Source: Actinopolyspora mortivallis DSM 44261 (GTDB lineage: Bacteria > Actinomycetota > Actinomycetes > Mycobacteriales > Pseudonocardiaceae). From it: a stretch of 64,000 nt of DNA. Position numbers and translations under genes: made by a program. The stretch lies in the NCBI RefSeq assembly GCF_000384035.1, contig NZ_KB913024.1, forward strand, positions 3,887,021-3,951,020, written 5' to 3'. Under the pieces are notes generated by a model that saw nothing but the letters and a program-made list of their open reading frames with translations, was not told where the DNA came from and did no database searches. Below are positions 1-14,788 of this stretch, in pieces. The stretch's first letter is position 1; the number at the start of each line of letters is the position of its first letter.

Positions 1-1
1 C

Positions 2-1243
<1,242 letters not shown>

Positions 1244-1254
1244 CGGCAGGCTCC

Positions 1255-1283
1255 GCCGCACGGTGCTTCCGGCGCCGTGCGGC
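1255..1283. terminator. bidirectional terminator between gdhA and the DUF397 gene
   Basis: Bases 1255-1266 pair with 1272-1283 (12 bp with one G-T wobble) around a 5-nt loop. The hairpin begins 12 nt after the gdhA stop and ends 6 nt before the stop of the convergent gene. There is no U-tract, so it may act as an actinobacterial hairpin-only terminator. Confidence 0.6.
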
Positions 1284-1288
1284 ACCGG

Positions 1289-1489
1289 TCAGCGGTCGAA
1301 ACGCCCCCCGCGCACCGCGTTCAGGAAAGCACCGAAGCCGGAGGCGCCCACCACCAGCACCGGGCCGAAGGCACCGAGCTTGCCGTCCCGCAACCCCCGC
1401 ACACCCCCACAGAAAGCCACCTCGACACAGTTGCCTCCGGCGTCGCTGAAGCTGGACTTGCGCCAAACAGCCGTGGACCAATCAAACAT
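1289..1489 (-). CDS. DUF397 domain protein
   Basis: This is a 66-residue protein that is essentially one DUF397 domain: WRKSSFSDAGGNCVEVA near the N-terminus, a short variable middle, then GPVLVVGASGFGAFLNAVR and a terminal RFD. Such proteins are abundant in actinomycetes, usually next to helix-turn-helix (XRE) partners, and their molecular role is not established. No XRE partner is visible here. The ATG at 1489 is preceded by GGGAGAG at 8-14 nt and places the WRKSSFS motif at residue 9, as is usual. The reading frame continues upstream without stop, but that extension lacks domain similarity and would overlap the next gene. Confidence 0.85.
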   Translation of the reverse strand: MFDWSTAVWRKSSFSDAGGNCVEVAFCGGVRGLRDGKLGAFGPVLVVGASGFGAFLNAVRGGRFDR

Positions 1490-1569
1490 GCGCACCGCTC
1501 TCCCGTTCCCGCTGGTCCGGCACCGCGGCCAGTATCTCGGCCGAGTCCGCCCGGGTCGATCCCCCGTGT

Positions 1570-2292
1570 TCACGACCGTGGTCCCCGCTCGCGGCCCCGC
1601 GTGCGGGCGAGTTCGGCGGCGGCCACCGCACCGCGCCGGTGCGCCGGCGGGGGTTCGGCGAGGGTGATCCCCGCCTCGGTGAGCAGCGACAGGTCCAAGG
1701 TCCACGCGCGGGCCGAACGCCGTTGCCACAGCGCGAACGCCTCGTCGACGTGGGCCTCGGCCTGTTCGACGCTCATCCCGGTGACCGCACGCAGGTGTTC
1801 GAACGCGGCCTCCGCCTGACCACGTACCCGGGCCAGCCCGAAGTGCGTGGTGCGGTGACAGTCGCCGCACAGGCACACCAACCGGCGCAGCGCCTGCACC
1901 GAGCGGGTTTCGTCGTAGGACCAGCGTTCGTGGGCCTCCAGCCACCGTCCGCTCGCCCTGTCCTCACCCCGCCCGCAGATCTCACAGCGATGGCCCGCCC
2001 GACGCAGCAGCATCCGCCGCAGCCGTTCCCAGTCCCGTTCGGCGACGCAGGAGCGGACGTTGGTGAACCAGCACGAGCTGGGCACGAGATCCACGAACAG
2101 TCCGGAACCGAACGTACGGTCCTCGCCCGGCAACGGGTCGGGCACCTCGGGCAACGCCTCCCACGGGCGCAGCGCCTCCATACCCGGACGGGGGGCGTAC
2201 CACCGCCGGGCCGTCGGGTCCCACCGAGCCCCGGCCGCCTTGGCCCGGTCCTTCTCGCCGTAGGGCACGTCCAGCCAGATCCGCTCCGTCAT
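1570..2292 (-). CDS. DUF5710 domain protein with HNH-like cysteine/histidine region
   Basis: The product is 240 residues. The N-terminal 35 residues (RIWLDVPYGEKDRAKAAGAR, then W-D and RRWYAP) form a DUF5710-type module that also occurs in DNA-processing proteins. The middle has paired cysteines (CEICGRGED, later CLCGDCHRTTHF) in an HNH-like arrangement, which suggests metal binding. No catalytic claim is made. The start at 2292 is chosen because GAGGGG lies 5 nt upstream and homologues I recall begin at this point. An in-frame start at 2382 would add 30 residues with another Cys pair (CGWC). It is encoded upstream of the DUF397 gene on the same strand. Confidence 0.7.
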   Translation of the reverse strand: MTERIWLDVPYGEKDRAKAAGARWDPTARRWYAPRPGMEALRPWEALPEVPDPLPGEDRTFGSGLFVDLVPSSCWFTNVRSCVAERDWERLRRMLLRRAGHRCEICGRGEDRASGRWLEAHERWSYDETRSVQALRRLVCLCGDCHRTTHFGLARVRGQAEAAFEHLRAVTGMSVEQAEAHVDEAFALWQRRSARAWTLDLSLLTEAGITLAEPPPAHRRGAVAAAELARTRGRERGPRS

Positions 2293-2385
2293 CTCGCCCC
2301 TCGCATTCCGGAACCATCCTCCCCGCCGGGCCGTCGCCGAGAACGGACAGCGGCACCAACCGCACACCGTCTCCGCCGACACCGC

Positions 2386-2769
2386 TCAGTACGGGCGCTG
2401 CCCCTGGTACGGATGAGCCGGGTAACGCGGAGGCATCCCGCCGTGCTGGGGATAACCGGCCCCCGGGTACGGAACGGGACCGCCGGAGGTGAACGGGGAT
2501 CCGGGCGCACCGTTCGGCGGGAAACCAGCGGACTGCCGTGCCTGGTCCACCAACGACTGTGCTTCCTGTTTGGTGACCTTGCACACGAAACCGCAGAACG
2601 TGCACCGCGTGGTTCGCCTGACGTACAACGGCAGCACTGGGACGAAGAACAGCGTGAACACGGTCAACAGTCTGTCGAGGCCGTGCGCGGTCGGGTTCCG
2701 GCAGTTCGCGCAGAGCAGCGTCAACACGGCCAGTCGTCGCACCATACGCCGAAAACCGAAGATGATCAC
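2386..2769 (-). CDS. small zinc-ribbon protein with proline-rich tail
   Basis: The product is 127 residues. It has a basic N-terminus, a hydrophobic stretch with CANCRNPTAH, a short membrane-like segment (LTVFTLFFVPVLPLYV), then CTFCGFVCKVTKQEA. The two Cys pairs form a zinc-ribbon of the type annotated zinc_ribbon_15. The last 45 residues are rich in Pro, Gly and Tyr (GGMPPRYPAHPYQGQRPY) and look disordered. The start is GTG at 2769 with GGAAGG 8 nt upstream. The function is unknown; a membrane-associated metal-binding role is only inferred. Confidence 0.7.
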   Translation of the reverse strand: MIIFGFRRMVRRLAVLTLLCANCRNPTAHGLDRLLTVFTLFFVPVLPLYVRRTTRCTFCGFVCKVTKQEAQSLVDQARQSAGFPPNGAPGSPFTSGGPVPYPGAGYPQHGGMPPRYPAHPYQGQRPY

Positions 2770-3369
2770 GAAGTCAGCCTTCCGACGAGGAACTCGGTTC
2801 CTGTTTCACCCCAGTGGGAACACAGCACGTCAGGTTTTTTACCACTTCCGTGTTCATGCTCTCCGAAGGAGCGGGTCGACCGACGGGAACAGGACCGAGC
2901 GACCGGCGGGAACCAACCACCGCGAGAGCGGTCAGGCCGCCTTCGTCGCACGTCGCGCACACGGTGGCCCTACTGCGCGCGGCCGGTGGGGTCGCGAACC
3001 GTTGAGACGACCTCCGCTCCGCCCCACCGGACAGGAGGACGTCTCGTCCTCGTCCCGCCTGAGTGGCCGGGGACCGAAGACGACGGGAGTGCCCCGGGCA
3101 TCGGGCTCACGGCATTCGAGCACGAGCTCACCGATACGACACGCCATCGTCGGAACCTGCTTCCAGGGTGGGAACTGTCGGCGGAAAGCACGCGGCTCTT
3201 CCGGGCTCCCGCCGTGGGAACAGGTGAAGACCGGAGTGGACGGGACGAACGGCGGCGAACGATTTTCGGGTCCACGCCGTCGGGAGACACCCGCTCGAAA
3301 AAACGCTTCGGAGGCTCAGACCGTCGACTCGGCTGCGTGTGTCCCGAACGTGCCCCGAGGCCGGGAACG
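2770..3369. other. 600-nt stretch without recognised gene
   Basis: Open frames exist on both strands, as expected at this GC content. None shows a domain, an SD-supported start or compositional evidence of translation. The right end leads into the tRNA-Ala terminator. Confidence 0.4.
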
Positions 3370-3401
3370 AAAAAAGGACCAGGCCGACTGACCTGGTCCT
3401 T
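3370..3401 (-). terminator. rho-independent terminator of tRNA-Ala
   Basis: On the minus strand a perfect 10-bp stem (3374-3383 with 3392-3401, 8-nt loop) is followed by a run of six T residues. It begins 8 nt after the 3' end of tRNA-Ala. Confidence 0.85.
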
Positions 3402-3408
3402 CCGAGGG

Positions 3409-3481
3409 TGGAGACGAGGGGAATCGAACCCCTAACCCCCGCCTTGCAAAAGCGGTGCTCTGCCGATTGAGCTACGTCCCC
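3409..3481 (-). tRNA. tRNA-Ala (UGC)
   Basis: This is a 73-nt cloverleaf on the minus strand. The acceptor stem GGGGACG pairs with CGTCTCC (one G-T pair), there is a D-arm TAGCTCAATCGGCAGAGC, and the anticodon stem CCGCT/AGCGG encloses the loop TTTGCAA. The anticodon is TGC and the T-arm contains GGTTCGATTCC. The CCA end is not encoded beyond the discriminator A. It pairs with tRNA-Ile 287 nt upstream, as is usual near gyrA in actinobacteria. Confidence 0.95.
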
Positions 3482-3584
3482 GTCCGCGCCGCCGGAGCTG
3501 GGGAACCGGGGCACGACAACGGCGCCCGAATCGGTGGCAATCCGACGGATCGACTCCGAAGCAGGGGCGAACCGTGGACTACTC

Positions 3585-3701
3585 TCAGGCCTCCGCCGTG
3601 GCCTCGCGCCACAGGTCGGCCTCCGCCTTGGCCGCACTCTTGCGCCGAACGACGAACAGGACGGCACCGGCAACAGCAGCCAGGATGAGCAGCTTCTTCA
3701 C
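3585..3701 (-). CDS. DLW-39-type small membrane protein
   Basis: This 38-residue ORF on the minus strand lies between the two tRNA genes. It begins GTG at 3701 with a strong AGGAGG 9 nt upstream. The peptide opens VKKLLILAAVAGAVLFVVRR, a single hydrophobic helix flanked by basic residues, and continues into KSAAKAEADLWREATAEA, which contains the Asp-Leu-Trp signature of the actinobacterial DLW-39 family. The position between tRNA-Ile and tRNA-Ala, downstream of gyrA, agrees with that family. No biochemical function is known; a membrane-anchored peptide with the acidic helix in the cytoplasm is inferred. Confidence 0.85.
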   Translation of the reverse strand: MKKLLILAAVAGAVLFVVRRKSAAKAEADLWREATAEA

Positions 3702-3726
3702 TTCGGACGCCTCCTACTACGAACGT

Positions 3727-3759
3727 ATGCCGCCGCCGCGAGAACCGCAGCGGCGGCAT
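3727..3759 (-). terminator. GC-rich hairpin between tRNA-Ile and the DLW-39 gene
   Basis: A perfect 10-bp stem (3727-3736 with 3750-3759) encloses a 13-nt loop just after the tRNA-Ile 3' end. There is no U-tract. It may terminate or set the 3' end of the tRNA transcript. Confidence 0.45.
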
Positions 3760-3767
3760 GTGTCACG

Positions 3768-3841
3768 TGGGCCTAGGAGGACTTGAACCTCCGACCTCTT
3801 CGTTATCAGCAAAGCGCTCTAACCAACTGAGCTATAGGCCC
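3768..3841 (-). tRNA. tRNA-Ile (GAU)
   Basis: This is a 74-nt cloverleaf on the minus strand. The acceptor GGGCCTA pairs with TAGGCCC, the D-arm is TAGCTCAGTTGGTTAGAGC, the anticodon loop carries GAT, and the T-arm has GGTTCAAGTCC. CCA is not encoded. Confidence 0.95.
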
Positions 3842-3972
3842 TGCGTGCGGTCCCTAGATTACACGAGCCGACGATCCCCTTTCAAAGGGGGGTACCCCTC
3901 GGCGTGTCCGCCGAAAGAAAAAGCCGTGACCAGCACTTTCCCTTCCGGTGGCCACCGGGGGCACCCCTTCGC

Positions 3973-4803
3973 TCACTCGCGCTCGGACAGGGTCAGCTCG
4001 ATGCCTCCCACGAAGTCGGCCGCCACGTTGTAGATGAACCCGGCCACCGTGGCCAGGGCCGTGGTCAACACGATGTTCACCGCCCCGATGATCATCGCCG
4101 CTCCGAACACCCTGCTCGGACTGATCAGCGGCTCGGCCAGGGAGTTCTCCGGCTGGGTCAGGTCGCTGAACGTTCCGTTGAGCTGTTCCCAGACCCCCAT
4201 GCCACCGAGCACCCCGTAGAGCACGGCGACGGCGATCATCCACACGAAGAACAGTGTGATGCTCAACACCAGGGACAGTTTGAGCACCGACCACGGGTCC
4301 ACCCGGCGCACCTGCAGGCTCGCCCGCCGCGGCCCCCGGTTGGGCCGCCGCGGGTTGCCCTGGGTGCCCGTGCCCCGCAGGCCCACGCCCGAGCCGAACG
4401 ACACGCTCGAACGCGCCGACTCCGCCGCGGCGGGGCCGTCCTCGGGCGAGTCCGAGTCCCCCCGCAGCGGATGAGGGATCTTGTGGGTGTCCTCGGAGTC
4501 GGACCCCTCACCGTCCGGTCCGCGCCGCCCCTGAGCTGTCGTCACCCGGTCCTCCTCGCCGTCCGCGGCCGCGGACGAGCTCGACGAGTTCGGAACACGC
4601 TGCCACGGCGGCGCCGCCACCGAGGCGTCGACCTCACTGTCGGAGTCGCTCCGGCCGCCCGCGCTCGTCCCGCTGTCGGCGGTGTCGGTGGACATCCCCT
4701 CGGAAACCGAGGTCGCCGTTGTCTCCGTGGTGGTGGTCGAGGTCGTGTCCTGCTCGCCCGTCGAACGGGACTCCGATTCCTGCGGCTTGTCCGAAGATGT
4801 CAC
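3973..4803 (-). CDS. DUF3566 transmembrane protein
   Basis: The product is 276 residues. The first 160 or so are acidic, Ser/Thr-rich and low-complexity (disordered cytoplasmic tail). The C-terminal 120 residues are the conserved DUF3566 unit: RRVDPWSVLKLSLVLSITLF leads into the first membrane helix, and a second helix (AAMIIGAVNIVLTTALATVA) follows an extracytoplasmic loop. Genes of this family follow gyrA in many actinobacteria; the function is unknown. I chose GTG at 4803 because GAAGGA lies 6 nt upstream. GTG at 4836 would add 11 residues but has no clear SD. It lies 51 nt downstream of gyrA and is probably cotranscribed. Confidence 0.85.
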   Translation of the reverse strand: MTSSDKPQESESRSTGEQDTTSTTTTETTATSVSEGMSTDTADSGTSAGGRSDSDSEVDASVAAPPWQRVPNSSSSSAAADGEEDRVTTAQGRRGPDGEGSDSEDTHKIPHPLRGDSDSPEDGPAAAESARSSVSFGSGVGLRGTGTQGNPRRPNRGPRRASLQVRRVDPWSVLKLSLVLSITLFFVWMIAVAVLYGVLGGMGVWEQLNGTFSDLTQPENSLAEPLISPSRVFGAAMIIGAVNIVLTTALATVAGFIYNVAADFVGGIELTLSERE

Positions 4804-4854
4804 GAGCGATCCTTCACTGATCGTCGACTCCGCCACGCGGCCCGCCCGCGTGGC

Positions 4855-7350
<2,496 letters not shown>

Positions 7351-7489
7351 ACCGTCCTTCTTCTCAGTGAGCTGGTGTAGTTCCCGGGCGGACGATCACT
7401 CGCCCACCGCGGTCACACGGTCGTGGGAAATCGGGATCCCGCCCCTCCGCACGGAGCGATGGGCGCCACGGGCGGGGACGTCCCGGGCC

Positions 7490-9793
<2,304 letters not shown>

Positions 9794-10393
9794 TCACCCG
9801 TAGGTGTCACGGGGGCCCCGGCCCGGAACGTGCCGCGGACCCCGGCGCCAGCTCGGCGCGGCCGGACCCTGGACCCGGATCCTCCGAACCAGGTCCCGGC
9901 CGAGTCCGTCGGAGACGCGCCGCACGATCTGGCGTTGCAACAACCGCAACTGAGTGGCCCAGGCGGTGGACTCCGCCCGCACCACCAGCACCCCCTCACA
10001 CAGCTCCACCGGCTCGCTGTGCGCGGCGATCTCCTCACCGACCAGCTCGGTCCACCGGCCGAAGACCTGTCCCCCGGCCAGCCGTTCCGACCAGCCGCGG
10101 TCGGCGGCCATCCTGGAGGCCAGCTCCCCCAACGACTGCGGATCGCGGTCGTCGGAGGCGGCCCCCGACCACCCTCGCCTGCGGCGGGAGCGCGCGGGCT
10201 CCCCACCGGAGGAACGCCGCGTCGTCGTCCCGGAGCGTTCGCGCACCGCGCGCAGCGCGGCCCGGGCGAGGTCGTCCCCGCCCGCTCCGGATCCCCCGGA
10301 GGCGCCACCGCCTCCCCTGCCCCGGTTCCCGGAACCGCCGGAAACCGGATAACCGGTCCCTCCGGAGAAGCCCGCCGGGATCTCATCCGACAT
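9794..10393 (-). CDS. dciA: DciA-like DUF721 protein
   Basis: DciA proteins load or recruit the replicative helicase in bacteria lacking DnaC/DnaI. The 199-residue product has a Gly/Arg-rich N-terminal half. The DUF721 core starts near residue 95: [20 protein letters not shown], then [20 protein letters not shown], and [23 protein letters not shown] at 10393 overlaps the end of recF by 11 nt and has GGGGAGG a few nt upstream, so translation is probably coupled. The longer frame upstream lies inside recF and is not supported. Its place between recF and gyrB is the standard actinobacterial arrangement. Confidence 0.88.
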   Translation of the reverse strand: MSDEIPAGFSGGTGYPVSGGSGNRGRGGGGASGGSGAGGDDLARAALRAVRERSGTTTRRSSGGEPARSRRRRGWSGAASDDRDPQSLGELASRMAADRGWSERLAGGQVFGRWTELVGEEIAAHSEPVELCEGVLVVRAESTAWATQLRLLQRQIVRRVSDGLGRDLVRRIRVQGPAAPSWRRGPRHVPGRGPRDTYG

Positions 10394-11546
10394 GCCACAC
10401 CTCCCCGTCACGCACGTCGAAACGGACACCGGAAAGCTCGGCCGGGACGTCCTCGGCGACCGCGGCCGTGACCAGCACCTGCTCGGCCCCGGCGACCGAA
10501 CGTGCCAACCGGGCACGACGTCGGGAGTCCAACTCGGCGAACACGTCGTCCAGGATCAGCACCGGTTCGGCACCATCCTCGGCCAGCAGGTGGTAGGAGG
10601 CCAGTCGCAACGCCAGGGCCAACGACCACGACTCCCCGTGGCTGGCATAGCCCTTGGCCGGAAGCCGACCCAGCACGAGTTCCAGGTCGTCGCGGTGCGG
10701 CCCGACCAGGCACACCCGGCGCTCCAGCTCCTGCCCACGCCGCTGCCGCAACCCTTCCAGCAGGGCGGACTCCAGGGCCCGGCGATCGGCCCGCCCCTCG
10801 CCACCCGCCTCCTCACCCGGGAGATCCACACTGCCGCGGTAGACCATTCCAACCGGGTGTTCCGCCGGGTCCTCGGCGGCGGCTTCCCCCGTGGCCACCT
10901 CGGAGTAGCACCGGGCGACGTGCGGAAGCAGGTCGGTGACCAGGTCCAGCCTGCCCGCCAGGAGGTCGGCCCCGTAGCGGGCCAGGTAGCCGTCCCAGAC
11001 CTCCAGGGTGCGCAGCTCGTCGGAGTCGGGCCCTCCGGGACCGGCGGACTTCAGCAACGCACCGCGCTGGCGGATCACCTTCTCGTACTCCGCCCGCACC
11101 CCGGCGTACCGCGGTGCCCTGGCGACCAGCAGCTCGTCCAGGAAACCCCGGCGCTGGCCGGGCTCCCCCCGCACCAGGGTCAGGTCCTCCGGGGCGAACA
11201 GCACCGTCCGCAGCACCCCCAGCAGCTCACGGGGCCGGATCGGTGACCCGCGGTTGATCCGGGCCCGGTTCGACCGGCCCTGGGCGATCTCCAGCTCCAC
11301 CAGCAACTCGCGGTCCTCGTTGACCACCGCGGCCCGCACCACCGCGCGTTCCGCGCCGTGCCGGATCAGTGGCGCGTCCGTGGCCACCCGGTGCGAACCC
11401 AGCGTGGCGAGGTAGCCGAGTCCTTCCACGAGATTGGTCTTGCCCTGCCCGTTGGCCCCGACCAGGGCGGTCGCCCCCCGGGACAGCGCGAGGTCCACGT
11501 GCTGCCAGGAGCGGAAGTCGGTGAGCTGGAGGTGGCGTACGTACAC
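10383..11546 (-). CDS. recF: DNA replication and repair protein RecF
   Basis: RecF is an SMC-like ATPase that works with RecO and RecR to load RecA at gaps. The product has 387 residues. Walker [12 protein letters not shown] lies at residues 30-40, and the Walker B/D-loop region [13 protein letters not shown] near the C-terminus is diagnostic. The start is GTG at 11546 ([14 protein letters not shown]); a good SD is not evident there. It overlaps dciA by 11 nt. Confidence 0.97.
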   Translation of the reverse strand: MYVRHLQLTDFRSWQHVDLALSRGATALVGANGQGKTNLVEGLGYLATLGSHRVATDAPLIRHGAERAVVRAAVVNEDRELLVELEIAQGRSNRARINRGSPIRPRELLGVLRTVLFAPEDLTLVRGEPGQRRGFLDELLVARAPRYAGVRAEYEKVIRQRGALLKSAGPGGPDSDELRTLEVWDGYLARYGADLLAGRLDLVTDLLPHVARCYSEVATGEAAAEDPAEHPVGMVYRGSVDLPGEEAGGEGRADRRALESALLEGLRQRRGQELERRVCLVGPHRDDLELVLGRLPAKGYASHGESWSLALALRLASYHLLAEDGAEPVLILDDVFAELDSRRRARLARSVAGAEQVLVTAAVAEDVPAELSGVRFDVRDGEVWHVG

Positions 11547-11649
11547 GGCGGCCCCAGTAGTGCCTCGTTGACTCGGTCGTCGTCGGTGTCCGGTCGCCCC
11601 GGGGGGAACCCGGCGTGGACATCCGGCCGACGTCGAGACCGGAGTCGGT

Positions 11650-12537
11650 TCACTCGTCGCTGGACTTCACCGCGTGACCACCGAACTGGTTGCGCAACGC
11701 GGCCACCGCCTTCATCGCGGGCGAGTCCTCCTGCCTGGAGGCGAAACGGGCGTAGAGCGCGGCCGTGATGGCCGGGGTGGGCACGGCGTTGCGGATGGAC
11801 TCCTCCACCGTCCACCGGCCCTCACCGGAGTCGGTGACATAGCCTTCCAACCGCTCCAGTTCCGGGTCCTCCTCCATCGCCCGGACCAGCAGGTCGAGCA
11901 GCCAGGAACGCACCACCGTCCCGTGGCTCCAGGCCCGGATCGTGCCGGCCACGTCGGTGACCACGCCGGAGGCCTCCAGCAGTTCGAAGCCCTCGGCGTA
12001 GGCCTGCATCAGCCCGTACTCGATGCCGTTGTGCACCATCTTCGCGTAGTGCCCCGCGCCGACGGGGCCGGCGTGCACGAACCCCTTGTCGCGGTCCCCC
12101 TCGGGACGCAGCGTGTCGAACACCGGCATCACCCGTTCGACGTCGGCGGTCTCACCGCCCGCCATCAGCCCGTAACCGTTACGCGCTCCCCACACACCGC
12201 CGGAGACGCCGACGTCCACGTACGAGATGCCGCGTTCGGCCAGGAAGTCGGCGTTCTCCCGGTCCTCGGTGTAGGGCGAGTTCCCGCCCTCGACGACCAG
12301 GTCCCCCTCGGCCAGCAGCTCCGCGAGCTCCCGGAGGACGCTTCTGGTCGGTTCCCCGTGCGGCACCATGACCCACACGGTGCGCGGCGGCGTGAGCCCT
12401 TCCACCATCCCCGCCAGCGAGGAGACGTCAGCGACCTGCTGGTCGCGGTCGTAGCCGACGACCTCGTGCCCACCGGCACGCAGCCGTTCGCGCATGTTGA
12501 AGCCCATCTTGCCGAGACCGACCAGACCCAGTTGCAC
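11650..12537 (-). CDS. gnd: 6-phosphogluconate dehydrogenase (decarboxylating), short form
   Basis: This enzyme oxidises and decarboxylates 6-phosphogluconate to ribulose 5-phosphate in the pentose phosphate pathway. The 295-residue length places it in the short class of the family. The N-terminal Rossmann motif is GLVGLGKMG (residues 4-12). The substrate-binding segment [22 protein letters not shown] and the catalytic HNGIEYG region with its Lys ([14 protein letters not shown]) are present. GTG at 12537 has AAAGGAAG at suitable spacing. Its location between dnaN and recF is typical of actinomycetes. Confidence 0.95.
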   Translation of the reverse strand: MQLGLVGLGKMGFNMRERLRAGGHEVVGYDRDQQVADVSSLAGMVEGLTPPRTVWVMVPHGEPTRSVLRELAELLAEGDLVVEGGNSPYTEDRENADFLAERGISYVDVGVSGGVWGARNGYGLMAGGETADVERVMPVFDTLRPEGDRDKGFVHAGPVGAGHYAKMVHNGIEYGLMQAYAEGFELLEASGVVTDVAGTIRAWSHGTVVRSWLLDLLVRAMEEDPELERLEGYVTDSGEGRWTVEESIRNAVPTPAITAALYARFASRQEDSPAMKAVAALRNQFGGHAVKSSDE

Positions 12538-12607
12538 CGAAACTTCCTTTCAACTCCGTTCGTCCCGCGGACGGACCACGGTTTTCACACGGACGTGTCC
12601 GCCCGGC

Positions 12608-13732
12608 TCAGCTCGGCATCCGAACCGGCATGAGCAGGTACAGATAGCCGGGCACGGTCTCCCCTTCGTCGTCGACCGGTTTGAACACGGCGGGCCTGCT
12701 CGACGTGGTGAACAACATGCGCGCGCGGTCGGCCTTCAGCGCGGTCAGCCCGTCCTGCAGGTAGTTCGGGTTGAAGGCGATCGTGAGCGGTTCCCCGTCG
12801 AACTCGACCGGCAGCTCCTCCTCCGCGCTGCCCTCGTCGTCGCCCCCGGCCGTCAGACGGAGGGCGGACTCGGAGAACTCCAGCCGCACCTGGGTTCCGC
12901 GCTCGGCGACCAGGGAGACGCGTTTGATGGCGTCGGTGAGGGCGGCCACGTCCACCACGGCGGAGGCCGCGTGCTCGTCGGGCAGCAGCTTGCGGTAAGG
13001 GGGGAACTCCGCGTCGAGCAGGCGTGTGGTGCTACGCCGCGTCGCTCCGGAGAGTCCGAGCAGCCCGTCCGATGAGGCCAGCGAGAGCTCGACCGTGCTT
13101 CCCGCCCCGCCGAGGGTCTTGGCCGACTCGGAGAGGGTGCGGGCGGGGACCAGCACGGCGGTGTCCTCGACCGAACCGGCGGGCTGCCAGGACAGCTCCC
13201 GCATGGCCAGTCGGAACCGGTCGGTGGCCACCAGGGTCAGCTGGTCGTCGTTGATCTCCACGCGGACCCCGGTGAGCATGGGCAGGGTCTCGTCCTTGCC
13301 CGCGGCCACCGCGACCTGGGAGACGGCCGAGCTGAAGGCGTCGCCCGGCACGGAACCGGCCAGTTCGGGCATCTGGGGAAGCTGTGGATAGTCCTCCACG
13401 GGCATGGTCGGCAGGCTGAAGCGGGAGCTGCCGCAGGAGATACTCACCCGGGAGCCGTCGACGGTGATCTCGACCGGGCGTTGGGGCAGCGCCTTGGTGA
13501 TGTCGGCCAGCAGTCGGCCGGAGACGAGGGTGCGCCCGGTGGACTCCACCTCCGCCTCCACTCCGACCTGGGCGGAGACCTCGTAGTCGAAGCCGGAGAT
13601 GGTCAGTCTGCCCTCGGTCTCGGCATCCAGCAGCATCCCGCCCAGCACGGGAACCGGTGGGCGCGAAGGAAGGCTGCGAGCGACCCAGGAGACAGCATCG
13701 GCGAGACCGTCACGTTCCAGACGGATCTTCAT
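12608..13732 (-). CDS. dnaN: DNA polymerase III beta sliding clamp
   Basis: This is the ring-shaped processivity clamp for the replicative polymerase and a hub for repair enzymes. The 374 residues form three repeated clamp domains: the first begins [20 protein letters not shown], the second contains [17 protein letters not shown], and the third ends [12 protein letters not shown] with the conserved C-terminal M-P-(V/M)-R motif. ATG at 13732 is preceded by AAAGGA. It is the first gene left of oriC and reads away from it. Confidence 0.97.
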   Translation of the reverse strand: MKIRLERDGLADAVSWVARSLPSRPPVPVLGGMLLDAETEGRLTISGFDYEVSAQVGVEAEVESTGRTLVSGRLLADITKALPQRPVEITVDGSRVSISCGSSRFSLPTMPVEDYPQLPQMPELAGSVPGDAFSSAVSQVAVAAGKDETLPMLTGVRVEINDDQLTLVATDRFRLAMRELSWQPAGSVEDTAVLVPARTLSESAKTLGGAGSTVELSLASSDGLLGLSGATRRSTTRLLDAEFPPYRKLLPDEHAASAVVDVAALTDAIKRVSLVAERGTQVRLEFSESALRLTAGGDDEGSAEEELPVEFDGEPLTIAFNPNYLQDGLTALKADRARMLFTTSSRPAVFKPVDDEGETVPGYLYLLMPVRMPS

Positions 13733-14788
13733 GAGTGTCCTTTCGGTTCCGCCCTTCCCGACCGTGGTGCCGAGAAGATCCTGATCGAACGGGATGTGGG
13801 TGTACGTGCCGTGGACGGTTGGGGCCGAGCCGTACCCGTGAGCCCCGGTGGGGCGCTGCGCCGGAGACGCTCAAAGCCCGACGGGTCTCCCACGGTAGAG
13901 CGTTGGCTGAGCGCGTACTACGTGGGTCCGCCCCTCGGCGACGTCCTCAGCCGGGGCTTGGGAGCGAGCTCGCGCGCGTTTTCTGCTTCTTCTCTTCCCT
14001 AGAGAGAAAAACAAGTGGAGTTGTCGTAGTAGGGCCTGTGGATGTTGGGGACAGGCCTCGTTTTCGCAGTTCAGTGACCGTACACCGCTGTGGATGTTCT
14101 TGTGGGCAAACTGGGGATGAATCGGCTTCACTGTGGATCGATTTGTCCACAAGCGAAGCTGTCCACAGTTGTGGGGGGTTTGATCCACACTCGCTCCCCA
14201 AGTTTTGCCCAGGTTGTCCCCACTCCCTGTGGACAACCCTGTTTAGCTCGATCAGGTTGTGGATAAATCTGTGGACACCTTGGGGACACCTTGGGGAGGG
14301 TCTGTGGGCAACTGGGGAGAACTTGTGTACGGCATGTGGGTCGTTTGAGCCCTGTCGCTGGTCATCCCTGGGGACATCCGAAGCTGTGCACAAGCCCACT
14401 TCAGGGTGAGTTTCGACCGACTCCACATGTGGAAATTCACATTCGTGTGATTTTTGCGAGGGCTGTACACAGTCCGTGTTCACAGGGTGTGTACAACTCG
14501 CCCCTCCCGTCCGTCGCTCCCCTCGGATGAGCTGGTCACCGCCCTGATCGTGATCGAAGCTACACGTCGTTGCCGGTGGCGGCGAGGATGATCGTCGGCG
14601 TGTCCGCGCAGAACTCCTCCACGGTCGGCGAAGGCACTCGGCCGCGCCGCACGGTCGGGGGACTCCTTCCGCACACACGTCCCCGTCCGCCGCGGAGCCC
14701 GCGGGTGGAGGGGTTCATCCGGGCCCGGTCCGGTCGCCGGTCCCGGGGGCGAGCACCACCGGCTCGGCGGCGCGGAAGCGGGATTTCC
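13733..14788. other. oriC: chromosomal replication origin oriC
   Basis: This is a 1,056-nt non-coding region between dnaN and dnaA. Exact or one-mismatch copies of TTGTCCACA/TTATCCACA occur at 14101-14109 (-), 14143-14151 (+), 14159-14167 (+), 14214-14222 (+), 14228-14236 (-), 14258-14266 (-), 14303-14311 (-) and 14385-14393 (-). Weaker relatives lie at 14037-14045, 14089-14097, 14181-14189 and 14270-14278. The local sequence is poorer in GC around 14240-14270 and 14425-14460, possible unwinding sites. The boxes occur on both strands, as in Streptomyces and mycobacterial origins. No protein gene is supported inside. Confidence 0.93.
14143..14278. promoter_or_regulatory. densest DnaA-box cluster of oriC
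   Basis: Seven box-like sequences fall within 136 bp. They include perfect TTGTCCACA on the plus strand (14143) and the minus strand (14228), and a perfect TTATCCACA (E. coli R1 type) on the minus strand at 14258. The convergent pair 14214/14228 and the adjacent pair 14258/14270 suggest cooperative DnaA assembly. Confidence 0.85.

Noticed and set aside
2489-3435. plus-strand gene between the zinc-ribbon gene and tRNA-Ala
   Set aside because: The open frames overlap the zinc-ribbon gene and the tRNA terminator, lack any domain and have no SD.
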